Of a stretch of DNA of 64,000 nucleotides, positions 46,027 through 57,080 are shown in pieces. This DNA comes from Diphasiastrum complanatum. Taxonomy: Eukaryota > Streptophyta > Lycopodiopsida > Lycopodiales > Lycopodiaceae. The stretch lies in assembly GCA_029204225.1 (NCBI GenBank), contig CM055112.1:30468203-30532202 (forward strand). The letters are read 5' to 3'. Numbering within the stretch: position 1 is the stretch's first letter; the number at the start of each line of letters is the position of its first letter. The notes beneath the pieces are model-generated. The model was not told where the DNA came from and searched no databases. It was given only the letters and a program-made list of their open reading frames with translations. The position numbers were made by a program, and so were the translations under genes.

Positions 46027-46053
46027 TACTAACTACCCCTTGAACTGTGATTC

Positions 46054-46276
46054 AGGCCAGCTGCGTCCCGTGTCATGGTGGTCGAAGTTTGGGATTGATG
46101 TCCCCAAATTGCGTCGCCTTGCCAACAGGATTCTCTCACAGGACTGCACTGCAGTCGCTTGTGAGAGAAATTGGAGCGTCCATTCCCTGATTCACACGAA
46201 GAAGAGAAACCGACTCTCCTCTGCACAATTGGAGAGCTTGGTGTACGTACATGCCAACTTGAGACTTTTGGGTAGA
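46054..46276 (+). pseudogene. hAT transposase, C-terminal dimerisation domain
   Basis: Reads WWSKFGIDVPKLRRLANRIL, then SQDCTAVACERNWSVHSLIH, TKKRNRLSSAQLESLVYVHA and NLRLLG. This is the classic hAT dimerisation domain, with the C-E-R-N-W-S core and the KKRNRL..LVYVH-x-NLRL end. The frame is clean over the domain, so this copy is less eroded than the hAT at 33.9-36.5 kb. It is separated from the rest of the coding region by elements A and B, which may have been tolerated as intronic insertions or have arrived after inactivation. Confidence 0.85.
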
Positions 46277-46827
46277 CTCCAGACCACCGCAGAGCATATC
46301 CAGGTAACTTGTAAGCTGTAAATTATAATTCATTATTGTTTTTGAAAAATAGAAAAGACAGGTTCGAACCATTTTTCCAATTCAAACCTGGCCTGCCGAT
46401 TCGAACCTCAAAGAATCGGTTCGAACCGGCCGGGGTTCGAATCGACCTGTTCGAATCGGGGTGTAACCTTGAATTCTCATAACCTACATGTTTGAGCCCT
46501 TACAGGTTATGAGCCTCTCAAATATTATTCTATAGGTTCTCATTTTTCATATAAATTAGTTGGTTTAAGGTTTTAGGAATAATAAGTTTGGCTCTAGCCT
46601 TTAATACATTCTTTGAGTGGCCCATAATGAAGCTTTAACAAAGTGCATGCCATTTTACAAAGATCATACAAATATTTTGCAATCATTATTAAATTCTCAT
46701 ATATATTAATATGTACTATTTCAAAATTTTGATATTGATAATTGCATCACCCTAATTTTCTACGTTCTCTAGTTGTCAATTTTTTTAACATCTTGCCTTC
46801 TGTATTCTACATCTCAATTTGCTTGCC

Positions 46828-46935
46828 AGCAAATTATTATAAATTTACATTAATAAATCATTTTATTGACTTAATAAAGCTAGCAAATTATTATAAATTT
46901 ACATTAATAAATCATTTTATTGACTTAATAAAGCT
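46828..46935 (+). repeat. Perfect 54-bp tandem duplication
   Basis: Unit AGCAAATTATTATAAATTTA.. occurs twice, 46828-46881 and 46882-46935, without visible differences. This suggests a recent duplication. Confidence 0.93.
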
Positions 46936-48734
46936 ATGTAAACGTAAGCTTTATATGGATCTACCTACTTTACTACACATAAATTTCTTGCATTTGAAAA
47001 CAAAAAACAAAAAATTTCCTACGTTTCAAAATAGTTGTCGATTCCTTAAAAGTAAACTTATTGTAACTTTTTTATGAAGTCAGTTTTTGGAGAAAGATGT
47101 CGGCTCCATTCCTATACTTTGTTGGCTTTCCCCAACACTAACCCAAAGTTTGAATCAATTAAAATCCTAATGAAAAAGGATAAATGCCTTATTAAGCTTT
47201 GTATAAAAATTTGAGCCTTCTTAAAAGGATCTCTTTTGAGCCTTCTCCTTATAAAATCAGTATGCTTTTGGCCCATGAGTTGCTAAAAGATCCTACAAAC
47301 TTTGTTTTTAATAGGTTTTGTGTTAGGTTGGAAAGAAAGTTTTCCGCAAGCGCTGAGCCTGATAATAGTTTCTGCAACAAACTGTTCTTGGCATACCCTG
47401 ACCCCTGCAAACACTACACATTTTCTCTCTAGTAAAGATATCTTCTCGGAGGGTGAACTAGATAATTATCATGTCCTAGCTTCAAAAACTTTCCCTACAA
47501 GCTAAGTGGTCGAAATATATGGTCATTGGCTTATTATTAACATCTTCCTCTGTGAAGTAGTTTTATACATCTTAATGGTGAAGTCTAGGTTTTACCAAAA
47601 AAACATGTAGGGTTTTAGACTAGAAAGAATACCTTGCTGAGAGGAGATCAACGTAAGAAAATCAATCTCGGCTCTATATAAAGCTATGTTCCTATACTGG
47701 AAAGCGTACTGAGCGAAAACAGGAGATCATGCACGCAGGTCTTCTGAATCGGTCTGCTAAGTCGGAAGCTTTGAACGTTGTAATGTGCAGTGCATGTCAT
47801 CTCTTTTTTTCGCTTCCCAAATTTATTGACTTAGGAACTTCACAGCAAGAAATGACCACTAGTGGCAGCGGCAGAAATCGGAATTGAAAGATTATTTATA
47901 CTTATTTGCCCATAATTGCTATTTTCCGCTTGCAGCGTAGTTCCTACATATAGCAAACTTTTTTGTTTGGGAAAGGAGTGACAATAAGAGAACAACATAC
48001 TTGTTTCGTAAGCTTTTCAAAAGCAGCCATCGCTCTTTCGAATTAAAAGGAGTGAAACATTGGTTTCCACCAATAGAAGAACAAATTCTCTGATTCTGCC
48101 CCGCACCCGTTACAAAGCTAGAGCCATCCATTTCAGCCCTGGTTCGCATCATTCGAATCCGCTGCCTGAGCCACCTCAACAACTCCCACCTTCCGATCCA
48201 CAAGAATTCACTTAGTGCTCCTACATACACGTCGGATCAAGAAGAAGCTCTTCATCCCAGACACAGGACTGACACCAGAATTCCTCCTCCATCTTTGCTT
48301 CGGGTTAGGGTTTGTCTTCAACTCTTGCTTGTGAAGAGATTTGTATTAATCCGTTTCACATTGTAAAGTAATAGGAGTGCTCGAGAAACCTTTTTTGAGT
48401 TATCTTATCTAAAAAATTCTTGCCATTTTTTAAAGTCTCTCGATGTTTTGAAGACAATTACTCATGAAGAGATCTATCTACATGCTTCTATAAAAAATCG
48501 TGGAAGATTATATGATATCGATTTTTGAAAAATTTATGCTGATTCCATCCTTATACTTTGCTGGTTTTCGGAGCATTGATTAGTATTTATTGTAGAAGAC
48601 CATTTCATAGTGCAAAGATTTATGTTGTCCATTTACTTCTACAGATTGAAGTAAGATCAGTTTTGACATTTTCATGAAGGAAATGAAGGAGCTTCATAGA
48701 ACGGAATCTGTGGGGCAAAATTTTGTATGGTAAA
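46936..48734. other. Intergenic, no supported gene
   Basis: Short open frames without motifs. Repeated CCTTATACTTTG / GGCTCCATTCC phrases near 47100 and 48540 suggest an old duplicated segment. Nothing can be named. Confidence 0.35.
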
Positions 48735-48822
48735 TTTTTTTTACATGCACCTTTTGGGTGCGAAAAGGTGCACGTAAAAAAATCTACCTTTTTTTACACA
48801 CCTGTGCATGTGAAAAAAATTC
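48735..48822. mobile_element. T-run/hairpin/A-run unit, second copy of the 26.3 kb family
   Basis: T-run, TACATGCACCTTTT, loop GGGTGCG, AAAAGGTGCACGTA, A-run. It is followed at 48787-48822 by a second weaker hairpin (TTTTTTTACACACC..GCATGTGAAAAAAA). The layout is the same two-hairpin arrangement as at 26.3 kb and 17.7 kb. Confidence 0.65.
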
Positions 48823-48976
48823 ACAACAAAGAAAATGTAAAAACAAATTTCACGAAGAGGAACGCCAATGCTTGAATGAGAATGTTGAATCAAATCCGAG
48901 ATTTAAAAATATAGAGTAGAACGTTGCTTCAAATTTGAGATAAGCTTCGTGTTAGTCATTTATATCATCCATGTGT

Positions 48977-49097
48977 CATTGTTATTCAATAGATTATTTA
49001 AGGGTGTTGGCTCAATTGGTTATCTTGACATCCAAAGTTTCTTTGGTCTCAAGTTCGAGCCTCTCCTTGGAAACCAAGAAGCATTGCTATTCAATAG
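48977..49097 (+). mobile_element. tRNA-derived SINE, unit 1, with 16-bp target duplication
   Basis: The body 48993-49081 carries an A-box-like TTGGCTCAATTGG and a B-box-like AAGTTCGAGCC, followed by CTTGGAAACCAAGAAG. The flanks CATTGTTATTCAATAG (48977-48992) and CATTGCTATTCAATAG (49082-49097) are a 16-bp duplication with one mismatch. It has no poly-A tail, unlike most plant SINEs. Confidence 0.75.
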
Positions 49098-49172
49098 GGT
49101 TGGTTGAGGTGGTTAGCTTAGCATCCAAAGTTTCTTTTGTTCCAAGTTCAAGCCCCCTTGGAAACCAAGATG
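49098..49172 (+). mobile_element. tRNA-derived SINE, unit 2
   Basis: It starts immediately after the duplication of unit 1: GGTTGGTTGAGGTGGTTAGC, then B-box-like AAGTTCAAGCC, then CCTTGGAAACCAAGATG. It shares the ATCCAAAGTTTCTTT middle with unit 1, so it is the same family at some divergence. Confidence 0.7.
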
Positions 49173-49258
49173 CATTATACATGTCTAGTTTGGCTCACTC
49201 ACCCACATTAGATTGTATTCCACAGGTTGACAATACCAAAAAGCATTATACATGTCTA
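49173..49258 (+). mobile_element. SINE-like unit 3 with 15-bp target duplication
   Basis: CATTATACATGTCTA occurs exactly at 49173-49187 and 49244-49258. The 56 bp between has TTGGCTCACTC (A-box-like) and AGGTTGACAATACC (degraded B-box), ending CCAAAAAG. It is a short, diverged member inserted right beside unit 2. Confidence 0.6.
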
Positions 49259-50320
49259 AATCATCTAGAAGTTCATAAAATTTATCATACATTTCACTAC
49301 ATTCAATCATAAAACAATCACGAGGCCTAGAAATTGCACTCATCTCAATTTTAGATGTTTCATAATTTTTTTCAAAACACTAAAAAGCTCCTTACATGAT
49401 GGCCTATACACCTATGAAGTTGCCCCTAACAATCACCTAAACTAAAATTGTTTTCTTTGAAAATTGTGTAAGTCAAGGGTATCATAACTATGAACCACTT
49501 TTCAATTATTCTCACATAAGTTCAATTATGAATGAAATAAAGTTGAACTTTGAATTTACTTTTCATGATCTCTAACTAGTCTTAAAATGTTAGTAGCTAT
49601 TATGTGCCTATCCAAGGTCTAAATGCAATTTGTGCCTTCATGATGCCTACACAAAAATGTCATTTTCAAATGCTAAACAAGAAAAGATTGAGAAGAACAT
49701 AATCTCAAATGTAATTCAAAATATTTAATGAAATGTAAAATGTTTGTATAGTTTAATGATAATTCAAAAAGTACTCCATGATCTTTTGCAATAATAGAAA
49801 GTACTCCTACCATAAGCATATACTTGTCACTCAAAGTGTTGCAAAATGTATTGTTTTATTTGTACATTGTTTTAGGCTTGATTCGTCCATGCATTATTTA
49901 GATTGATTATTTTCTCTATGCATTGGAGGACTAAAACCGTTTTATTTTGAGTATGTTGTTTACGATTTCTCGGGTGACTCGACTCAATCAATGAGACAAA
50001 TTTTTTCAATGACATATTTGAACTATGAAAAAAATGATAATGAAAGGTCTAAATGCATGAAATCATAAACGAGAAAGAACGTATAATCTTATTTTATATG
50101 ATCACCTATTGTAGCCCTTTTTGTGCCCCTCCCCAAAGACGTAGCTTTAGAGGCTTAGAACGGGATTTTGGATCTACAATCGGGTGAGTGTCGTGTGTAG
50201 TATGTGTTTTGATCCAATGGAGAGAGGGTAAACCTAGTTATTGGAGTGAGAACCTAGGCTATTAAGGGTGTCACAAACCTTAGTGTGTGATCTAAACGTG
50301 GAATGGATCCTAGTTTTGGA
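49259..50320. other. AT-rich intergenic, no gene seen
   Basis: No motif found. Its right part may already be the 5' part of the gypsy fossil, but nothing diagnostic is visible. Confidence 0.35.
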
Positions 50321-53300
50321 GGGATGTGGAGCTGGAGGTGAGCCATGGCCATGCAGAGTCTCAGGAGGAGAGATCTATTCCCTTTGCTCACACTTATCTT
50401 AAGTATACCATAGAAGATGATTTTCTTAAGAGGAATGACAAATTTTTTGTTCCAAGTCGTGAGGAGCTACATAGGAAAATCTTGCATTCCTGTCCTGATA
50501 GCCCTAGTTGTTGAAGCTCTGATAGATTAAGTGCGGAACAAAAAAGAGAACTTCAACATAAAAATTATAATAGGAGCCTTGTTGAACTATAGTTTCGAGT
50601 ATTGACTTAGATCGACATAAGGAGTCAAAGACAACCATGAAGGAGCGAAAAGTTAGGCGTCTACCTTTGAGATTAGACATTCCAAATGGAACGAGCATAA
50701 ACAAGACAGAAAAATTATCCAAAAGCATTCATAGTGGAATACACATAAGAAAAATAGAGAATCTGAATTAAGTTGTTGTAAATACAACGATCAGATCACA
50801 ATCATGTGCCCTCAAATGGTTCACAATAATGGCACACTATGTGTTGTGATCTTACTTAGCTAGCTACAAATTGAATTACTACATCTATTTCTTGATTAGC
50901 TTTCACTCTCTCGAATATCTCTGATTTTAAGGAATCACATAATTAAGATATAATGGAGTTCGCGAAAGAACTCTGAATCATGCCAACTTTGTGTTCTTGT
51001 TGCTCATCCACACATTCACCACTCTCACTAATTCATCACTTGCATGTGTATTTGTTACGTGACTTGTCGTTATGTATATATACATGGAAGAATTATGAAA
51101 ATGTGTGGGCAACGAGCGTGAAACAACGTGGTTGCTAAATAGTGCTAAAGTAAACTATGACATGGTCTACGTTGTACAAGGCAGTGTGGATGACGTGGAT
51201 CTTGAACTGGAAGATCTTGAATTTGAACAAGGTCGAAGAAGAAGATGAAGAACTCGAACACCTCGAAATCGAAGAGTTCGTCGTCGATCTTGCTTCTGCT
51301 ATGTTGATTGATTGCACAAATGTTTGACTTCAAAGAGTAAGACTGCAATGTTGTCATAGAGAGAGAGTTCATATTTACATTATGTTGGTGCTCAGGACTC
51401 GAATTTGAATGATTTGAGTTCTGATGACTCAAATTTTGCAGATTCGAATTCTTGTGAGTTGGAGTGATGCTTAATTCCAACACCTATTAAACTTAACTCC
51501 TAGGATCCTGAATAAAATTAAGCAAGCTACATAATGTAACATGCTTTTCTCTTGCCCTTGGAGCTTGCTTTAGCCTGTAGAGAGCTCTTTGCAGCTTATA
51601 TACTTTATGTTCTTGGTGTTGAAGGACGTAACCTTCAGGTTGATAGATAAAAATGTCTTCTTGTATATATTCATTCAGAAAAGCTGTATGAATATCCATC
51701 TGGTGAATTTCCAGATCTTCGGTAGCTGTAATAGCGAACAAAGAACGAATCGACTGAAGTTTTACGACTGGACTGTATGTCTCAGTGTAGTCAATCATAA
51801 GTTTGTTCGTATCCTTTGATGACTAGTCGAGCTTTCCATTTGGTTATTGAACCATCTGGATTGAGCTTCAACTTGAAGATCCACTTAGTGTCGATGATCT
51901 TTGCATCATGAAGAGCTTCGACAAGATGCTAGGTTTTTGTTCTGGGTCTTCAATAGAAGGTCTGGCAGAATCAAATTCTCCATTTTGCTGCATCTTCTTC
52001 TTTGCTTCGTTATGCTTGAAAACTCAACAATCCTTGATGCTGTGGTTGGTTCTCTTGCAGTACTTGCAGAAGAATCTAGTCTTAGGCTTTTGATGTTGTC
52101 GTGTTATTGTGGTTGCTTGTCTGAATCGGTTTGCTCAGCTTTTGTCTTCTTGTCCTTTGAAGATTTCTTCTTCTGGAGCTATTGCTAATTCGAATAGAGA
52201 GCGGCTATCTTCGAATTCGACGTGGATAACCTTTTCCTTCTTGCTTCCTACAATAAACTTGTTGTCACCTTTTGCATAGATAGGTCAGGAGCATTGTTAA
52301 GTAGCATACTAATTGTCGTAAGAAAGAGGAAGATTGGATAGAAGAGACATGTTAGCATCTTTGTCTGACACTGGCAAACCTACTGCAACTAACTAATTGA
52401 GTAGTTCTTTGAATTTGTTCAGATGATTAGTGACCGAAATTGCTTCACTCATCTTGAGTGACAGGAACTTCTTCCTCAAGAAGAGTCAAGTCAATACATC
52501 TGTCATTTCGTATAGACCAGTAAGAATGTCTCATGCCTCTTTGGAGCTAGAACAATTAGCTATATGAGCTATTTGTGAATCTTTAAGATTCAGAGATACA
52601 ATGGCAAGAGCTTTGCCATCCTTATCTTCCCAGACGATCAGCATGTCAAGTTCAGCTGGCTTGGCTATAGAACCGTTAATGTATCCCCAAAGTTCTTTTT
52701 CTATGAGTATCATCTTCATCTTGAAAGTCATCATCATTGAACTTGTTGATCAAGCGGATTTCTGAAAATGTTCCTTCCATGATGAATGATCTAAGTATAG
52801 TAAAACAATTTCAAATACTAATAGCAGTTTGGAACGATGGCTCTGACATTACTCTATTGGAGCTCTGATAGACTAAGTGTAAAACAGAAAAGAGAACTTC
52901 AACATAGAAATTATAATAAGAGCTTTGCCAAACTCTGTTTCGAGTATTGACTTAGATCGGCAAAAGGAATGTCTTGTAGGTGTCAAAGACAACCATGAAG
53001 GAGCAAACAGTTAGGCGTCTAAAACAGCCATGCTACTTTTGAGATTAGACATTCCAAATGGAGTGAGCATCAACGAGAAAGAAAAATTATCAGATTGCAT
53101 TTGTAATGTGAATACACATAAGAAAAATAGAGAATCTAAATTAAGTTGTTATGAATACAACGATCAGATCACAATCATGTGCCCTCGACTGGTTCACAGT
53201 AATGGCGCACTAAGTGTTGTGATCTTACTTCGCTAGCTACAGATTGAATTATTGTCTCTATTTCTTGAATAGCTTTCACTCTCTCGAATATCTCTGATCC

Positions 53301-55416
53301 TAAGGAATTAGATAGTTAAGATACAATGGAGTTCGTGGAGGAACTTTGAATCACACCAACTTCGTGTTCTTGTTGCTCATCCACACATTCATCACACTCA
53401 CTAATTCATCACTTGCATGTGTATATGTTACGTGAGTTGTCATTATGTATATATATATATAGAACAATTATGAGACTATGTGGGCAACGAGCATGAAACA
53501 ATGTGGTTACTAAAAAGTGCTAAAGTGAACTGTGACATGGTCTACGTCGTACAGGACAGTGTGGATGACGTGGACCTCGAACTTCAAGATCTTGAATTTG
53601 AACAAGGCCAAAGAAAAAGATGAAGAACTCAAAGACCTCAAACTCGAAGAGTTCGTCGTCGATCTTGCTTTGGCTCTGTTGATTGATTGTGTAGATGTTT
53701 GTCGCATAGACGTTCGACTTCAGAGAGTAAGACTGCAATGTTGTCGTAGAGAGAGAGTTCATATTTACATAGTATGCTAGTGCTCAGTACTCGAATTTGA
53801 ATGATTCGAGTTTGACTCGAATTCTATAGATTCCAATTCTGGTGAGTTGGAGTGATGCTTAATTCCAACACTAGTGTAGGTCATCCTAGTGTGGATAAGA
53901 CTTGTGAGTTGATCCGACGTAATTTTTGGTGGCCTAAAAGTACTAAAGATGTCCATAGTTATGTGACACATTATTTTAAGTGTCAAGTTAACAAAGTCAA
54001 AAAGATTAAAGTTCTTGGATTGTTACACCCTTTGCCTATTCTTGAGAGAAGATGAGAGAGTGTATCGATGGACTTTACACACTTGCCTTGTATGCAACTT
54101 CAACATGATACCATAATGGCTGTGGTTAACAAACTCACAAAAATGGCTCATTTCATACCAACCCATAATAAGATACATGCACATGGGATAGCTAATCTAT
54201 TCATACAACATGTATTCAGACTTCATGGATTACATCATCCATAGTGTCTAATAGAGACCCACGTTTTACGGTTCATTTTTTGGACTATCGTAATGGATAA
54301 GCTTGAGGTGCGGTTGAGAATGAGAGTATTGATCACCCTGAAACAGATGGTCAAACAAAGACAAATAACCAAACCATGGAGGACATGCTTAGGGCAGTGT
54401 TAGACAAACCCAACGGGAGAAGAATTTGCCATTGTTAGAGTTTTCTTACAATGATAAAAGAATGCTTCTACTAAGATAAGTCATTTCGAACTAAACTATG
54501 GTTTTAGGCCAACTAGTCCAATTACTATAGAAATGCCTCATAAATGTTGGTTGATTTTGATGAATCCCCAAGATACTCGGCCAGAGCTACCCACGAGCAC
54601 CTCTCACAAGACCAAGGAGGTCTCTGAGAAGACAAGACAAACAAAGACTGAGTGTTGAAAAGTACTAGTTAAGAATGACAAGCAAGAACTGTTAAGCCTC
54701 ATGGTGAATCCCAAAAGATGGAATGACCATGTAGGAACTAGTATTTCTAGGCTAACGTAATAAATACAAGTAGACCCCCCTTAAATAAAGTAGAGTGAGC
54801 CACCTTTTGATGGTGACATCTAGTGGAGAGCATTATTCCACTTGTAATTTGTGAAATGTGAAAATGCCACTAGGATGCCACCTAAGGAGGTCTCTTGTTT
54901 ATTTAAGAGACTCACCCTTTGTAGAAGGGAGCTTTTTGTGTAATGTATCTACGCCATGCTTCAATGAGAGTAGCTTCCATGAGTTTGATGCATCATTGAG
55001 CTCCTTGATCATGCTTGTTTCTTGAGTGATGCATTTATGATCTTGCACTTCCATCCCTTTGTGTGTGGTTGTGGATTAGGGAGGACTAGCTTTCTTGCTT
55101 TCTTTCATTTATGCTTTGTGGATTAATATAGGAATCAACATTGAGGTAATTCATCTTGGCTAGGTTGTGGTGTAGATCTTGCAAATGCTAAGACAACCTA
55201 TGCCATTGACATTCTTGGTTGTCCAAGAATCAAAAAATGTGTGTTTCTTGATTTTTGGGCTCTCCAAAATGCTATCTAAATTAGTTCTTGTTTCTTGTTT
55301 TTAGACTAATGCAAGTGTAGTATAGTTTAGGATTTGAGTTAGTTCGATTTGCAGCAAGTAAGTAGGATCTTCATGCTCGTTCAACTGGTTTACATGCCGA
55401 TTTCTTGGTTGAACAC
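50320..55416 (+). mobile_element. Ty3/gypsy fossil, host of a copia insertion, with likely 3' LTR
   Basis: Left of the copia insertion the plus strand ends in the start of the gypsy integrase zinc-binding region (EELHRKILHSC). Right of it, from 53871, the same region continues (VGHPSVDKTCELIRRNFWWP), followed by the catalytic-core start (SMDFTHLPCMQ). Coding similarity fades near 54600. From about 54660 (TGTTGAAAAGTACTAG) to about 55416 lies an LTR-like stretch with a TATTTAAGAGACT promoter word. The element is broken with several disruptions and interrupted by a 3.4-kb copia element. It is older than that insertion. Confidence 0.7.
50509..53870 (-). mobile_element. copia element with both LTRs, internally deleted, 5-bp target duplication
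   Basis: The 5' LTR at 52855-53870 and the 3' LTR at 50509-51482 are close copies (shared words GCTCTGATAGA, TTTCGAGTATTGACTTAG, GATCAGATCACAATCATGTGCC). The element is flanked by CTAGT at 50504-50508 and 53871-53875, an exact 5-bp duplication. The internal region of only about 1.37 kb holds a gag remnant (52737-52531) and a reverse transcriptase remnant (51798-51493: YTETYSPVVK, then QMDIHTAFLNEYI and YKLQRALYRLKQAPRA). That is far short of a full copia interior, so it is a deleted, broken copy. The LTRs differ by several percent at least, so the insertion is not recent. Confidence 0.88.
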
Positions 55417-57080
55417 AATGACGTGCATGATTGGCTGTTTATGGTTGTTTATGCATGTGCTTTCAGTGCGAGCGACCTATCTGAGTGTCCTCTGACAGGC
55501 AGGAAACTTAGAATCATTGTTACTCCCCTTCTGCCTAAGATGGGCATTGAACAAAACGTGAACATTCAAGAAAATGCCCAAGAAGTCAGGTAACAAGCAA
55601 AAAACATCTATAAATAAGAAGACAGAAGTAAAGAACCAGCCAATTGATTCTCTAGATTTTTAGAGAAGGTGTCAGGTTTTTTGGCATTTTTTGGCTGTAA
55701 AAAATTGCGAGTAAAAATGCAGACTGTTGCGACAAACAGTTCAAATATGTAGACTGTTGAAAAACAATTCATTTTCTCTAGGTTTCCTTTGAGAGAGTAA
55801 AATTGAGAGAAGGAAGGAGGGCAGTTAGGATGAGTAGGAGTAAGATTGAACTCCAACATGTGATAGATTGTTTTGACAAAAACTCCTAGTAAAAGTGCGT
55901 CCGAAGTCCAGGTGGCAGGGTGAGTGACAAGGCAATCATCTTGCTAACCCACTCTCCCTCTATTGTCAATATCCCAAAAACATCATTCTTCACCACAACT
56001 TTAGCATCTCCTATATTGGGTTTGCAAAAAACTTACGAACAAAATTTTGAAAACTACTTTCAACGAGCATTCAATACAAGAAGTTGCCTTGGCAATCAAG
56101 ATTCGTGCTAAATATACAATCCATGGTGAAACTTGCCATGCACTAATAACTAATCATACAAAATTGTGAGTTCTTATTAACAACCACATTCAACATAACC
56201 TCAAGATATGCAAAAGATAGAGTAGTGTCGTTGGCAACCGACAAACACAAACACTACAAGTTTCTTTCAAACCTTTAAAAGTTTCCTTGAATGCTTACCG
56301 ACAAACATCCCATCCATGCTACTAAACATAGACATATCCATTTATACTATGATTTTGATACTACCTCCTCTCAAGCAATAAAAAATCTACTATCTTCTTA
56401 CAAATTTCAAATTTCATGTGAAGGACCTCTATGCAAGTCAATTAGATCAAATTTGAGAAAACAATTCCTTGATTAATTTCAAATCAAATACAAGTGAAAC
56501 ACATTGGTCCAATTACACCAACATAGTTTGACTTTAAACTTCCCAAGGATCTTCCACATTTAAAAAACCCTTGTACCATAACAATCACCACCCAATAAAT
56601 GCCACTATTATAATGATAATAACAATATGGAGTGGTATACTAATCTTCATACACAATTGCACACACAAGAAGACAAGAAGGGTCATCAAACATAAGAAGG
56701 GCTTCCTTGTTACCTTTCCAAAAGAAAGTACACCAAAAGTTTTAAAGAAGAAATCGCCTTCTATTTTTTCTTTGAAGATGAATTATACACCTAAAAGCCT
56801 ATCATGATGACCTTTTATAGTAGGCAATGGCTTGGCATCCAATCTTTGGTCCTAGATTTAAGGCCCCCTTGGAAATCAAGATGCACAAACATATATCCTA
56901 GGGTTTGAAGGCTGAGGCACCAGAACATGCTGAGCCTTGCAAGCTTCTAGAACCTACCATGGAAATAAGAGGACGCTGGGTTTGCTGCATTTTAAGCTGC
57001 ACGAAGACGAAGGGACATGACATGTCAAAGCATACCTCAAGGCTTCTTGACGATGGAAAATTTGTATAACTCATATGCTC
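55417..57080. other. Intergenic downstream of the F-box gene
   Basis: No protein motif is found. It contains one SINE-like copy at about 56815-56884. The last few hundred bases (56.9-57.08 kb) are probably the 3' UTR and terminator region of the minus-strand F-box/MYND gene. Confidence 0.4.
56815..56884 (+). mobile_element. Diverged copy of the 49 kb SINE family
   Basis: GCTTGGCATCCAATCTTTGG, then a B-box-like region and CCCCCTTGGAAATCAAGATG, matching units 1 and 2 at 49 kb. No clear target duplication. Confidence 0.55.

Larger units (their letters stand above)
42928..46471 (+). mobile_element. hAT transposon with visible ends, carrying two insertions
   Basis: The element begins CAAGGTTGCA and ends TGTAACCTTG (inverted repeat CAAGGTTRCA). 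It is flanked by GGTTCTCA (42920-42927) and AATTCTCA (46472-46479), an imperfect 8-bp target duplication. It encodes, on the plus strand and in order, a BED-type zinc finger (about 43110-43230), the DUF659 region in several pieces (43501-44720) and the C-terminal dimerisation domain (46054-46276). GGTTCGAACC-type words cluster at both subterminal regions, strongest at 46360-46460, and may be transposase-binding sites. A (GT)n tract lies near the left end. Two non-autonomous palindromic elements (44747-45596 and 45670-46026) sit in the interval between the DUF659 and dimerisation parts. The coding parts show frame changes and a stop, so the copy is probably inactive. Confidence 0.75.

Noticed and set aside
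48993-49172. True tRNA genes
   Set aside because: A- and B-box-like words are present, but cloverleaf arms do not close and the units have target duplications, so they are SINEs.
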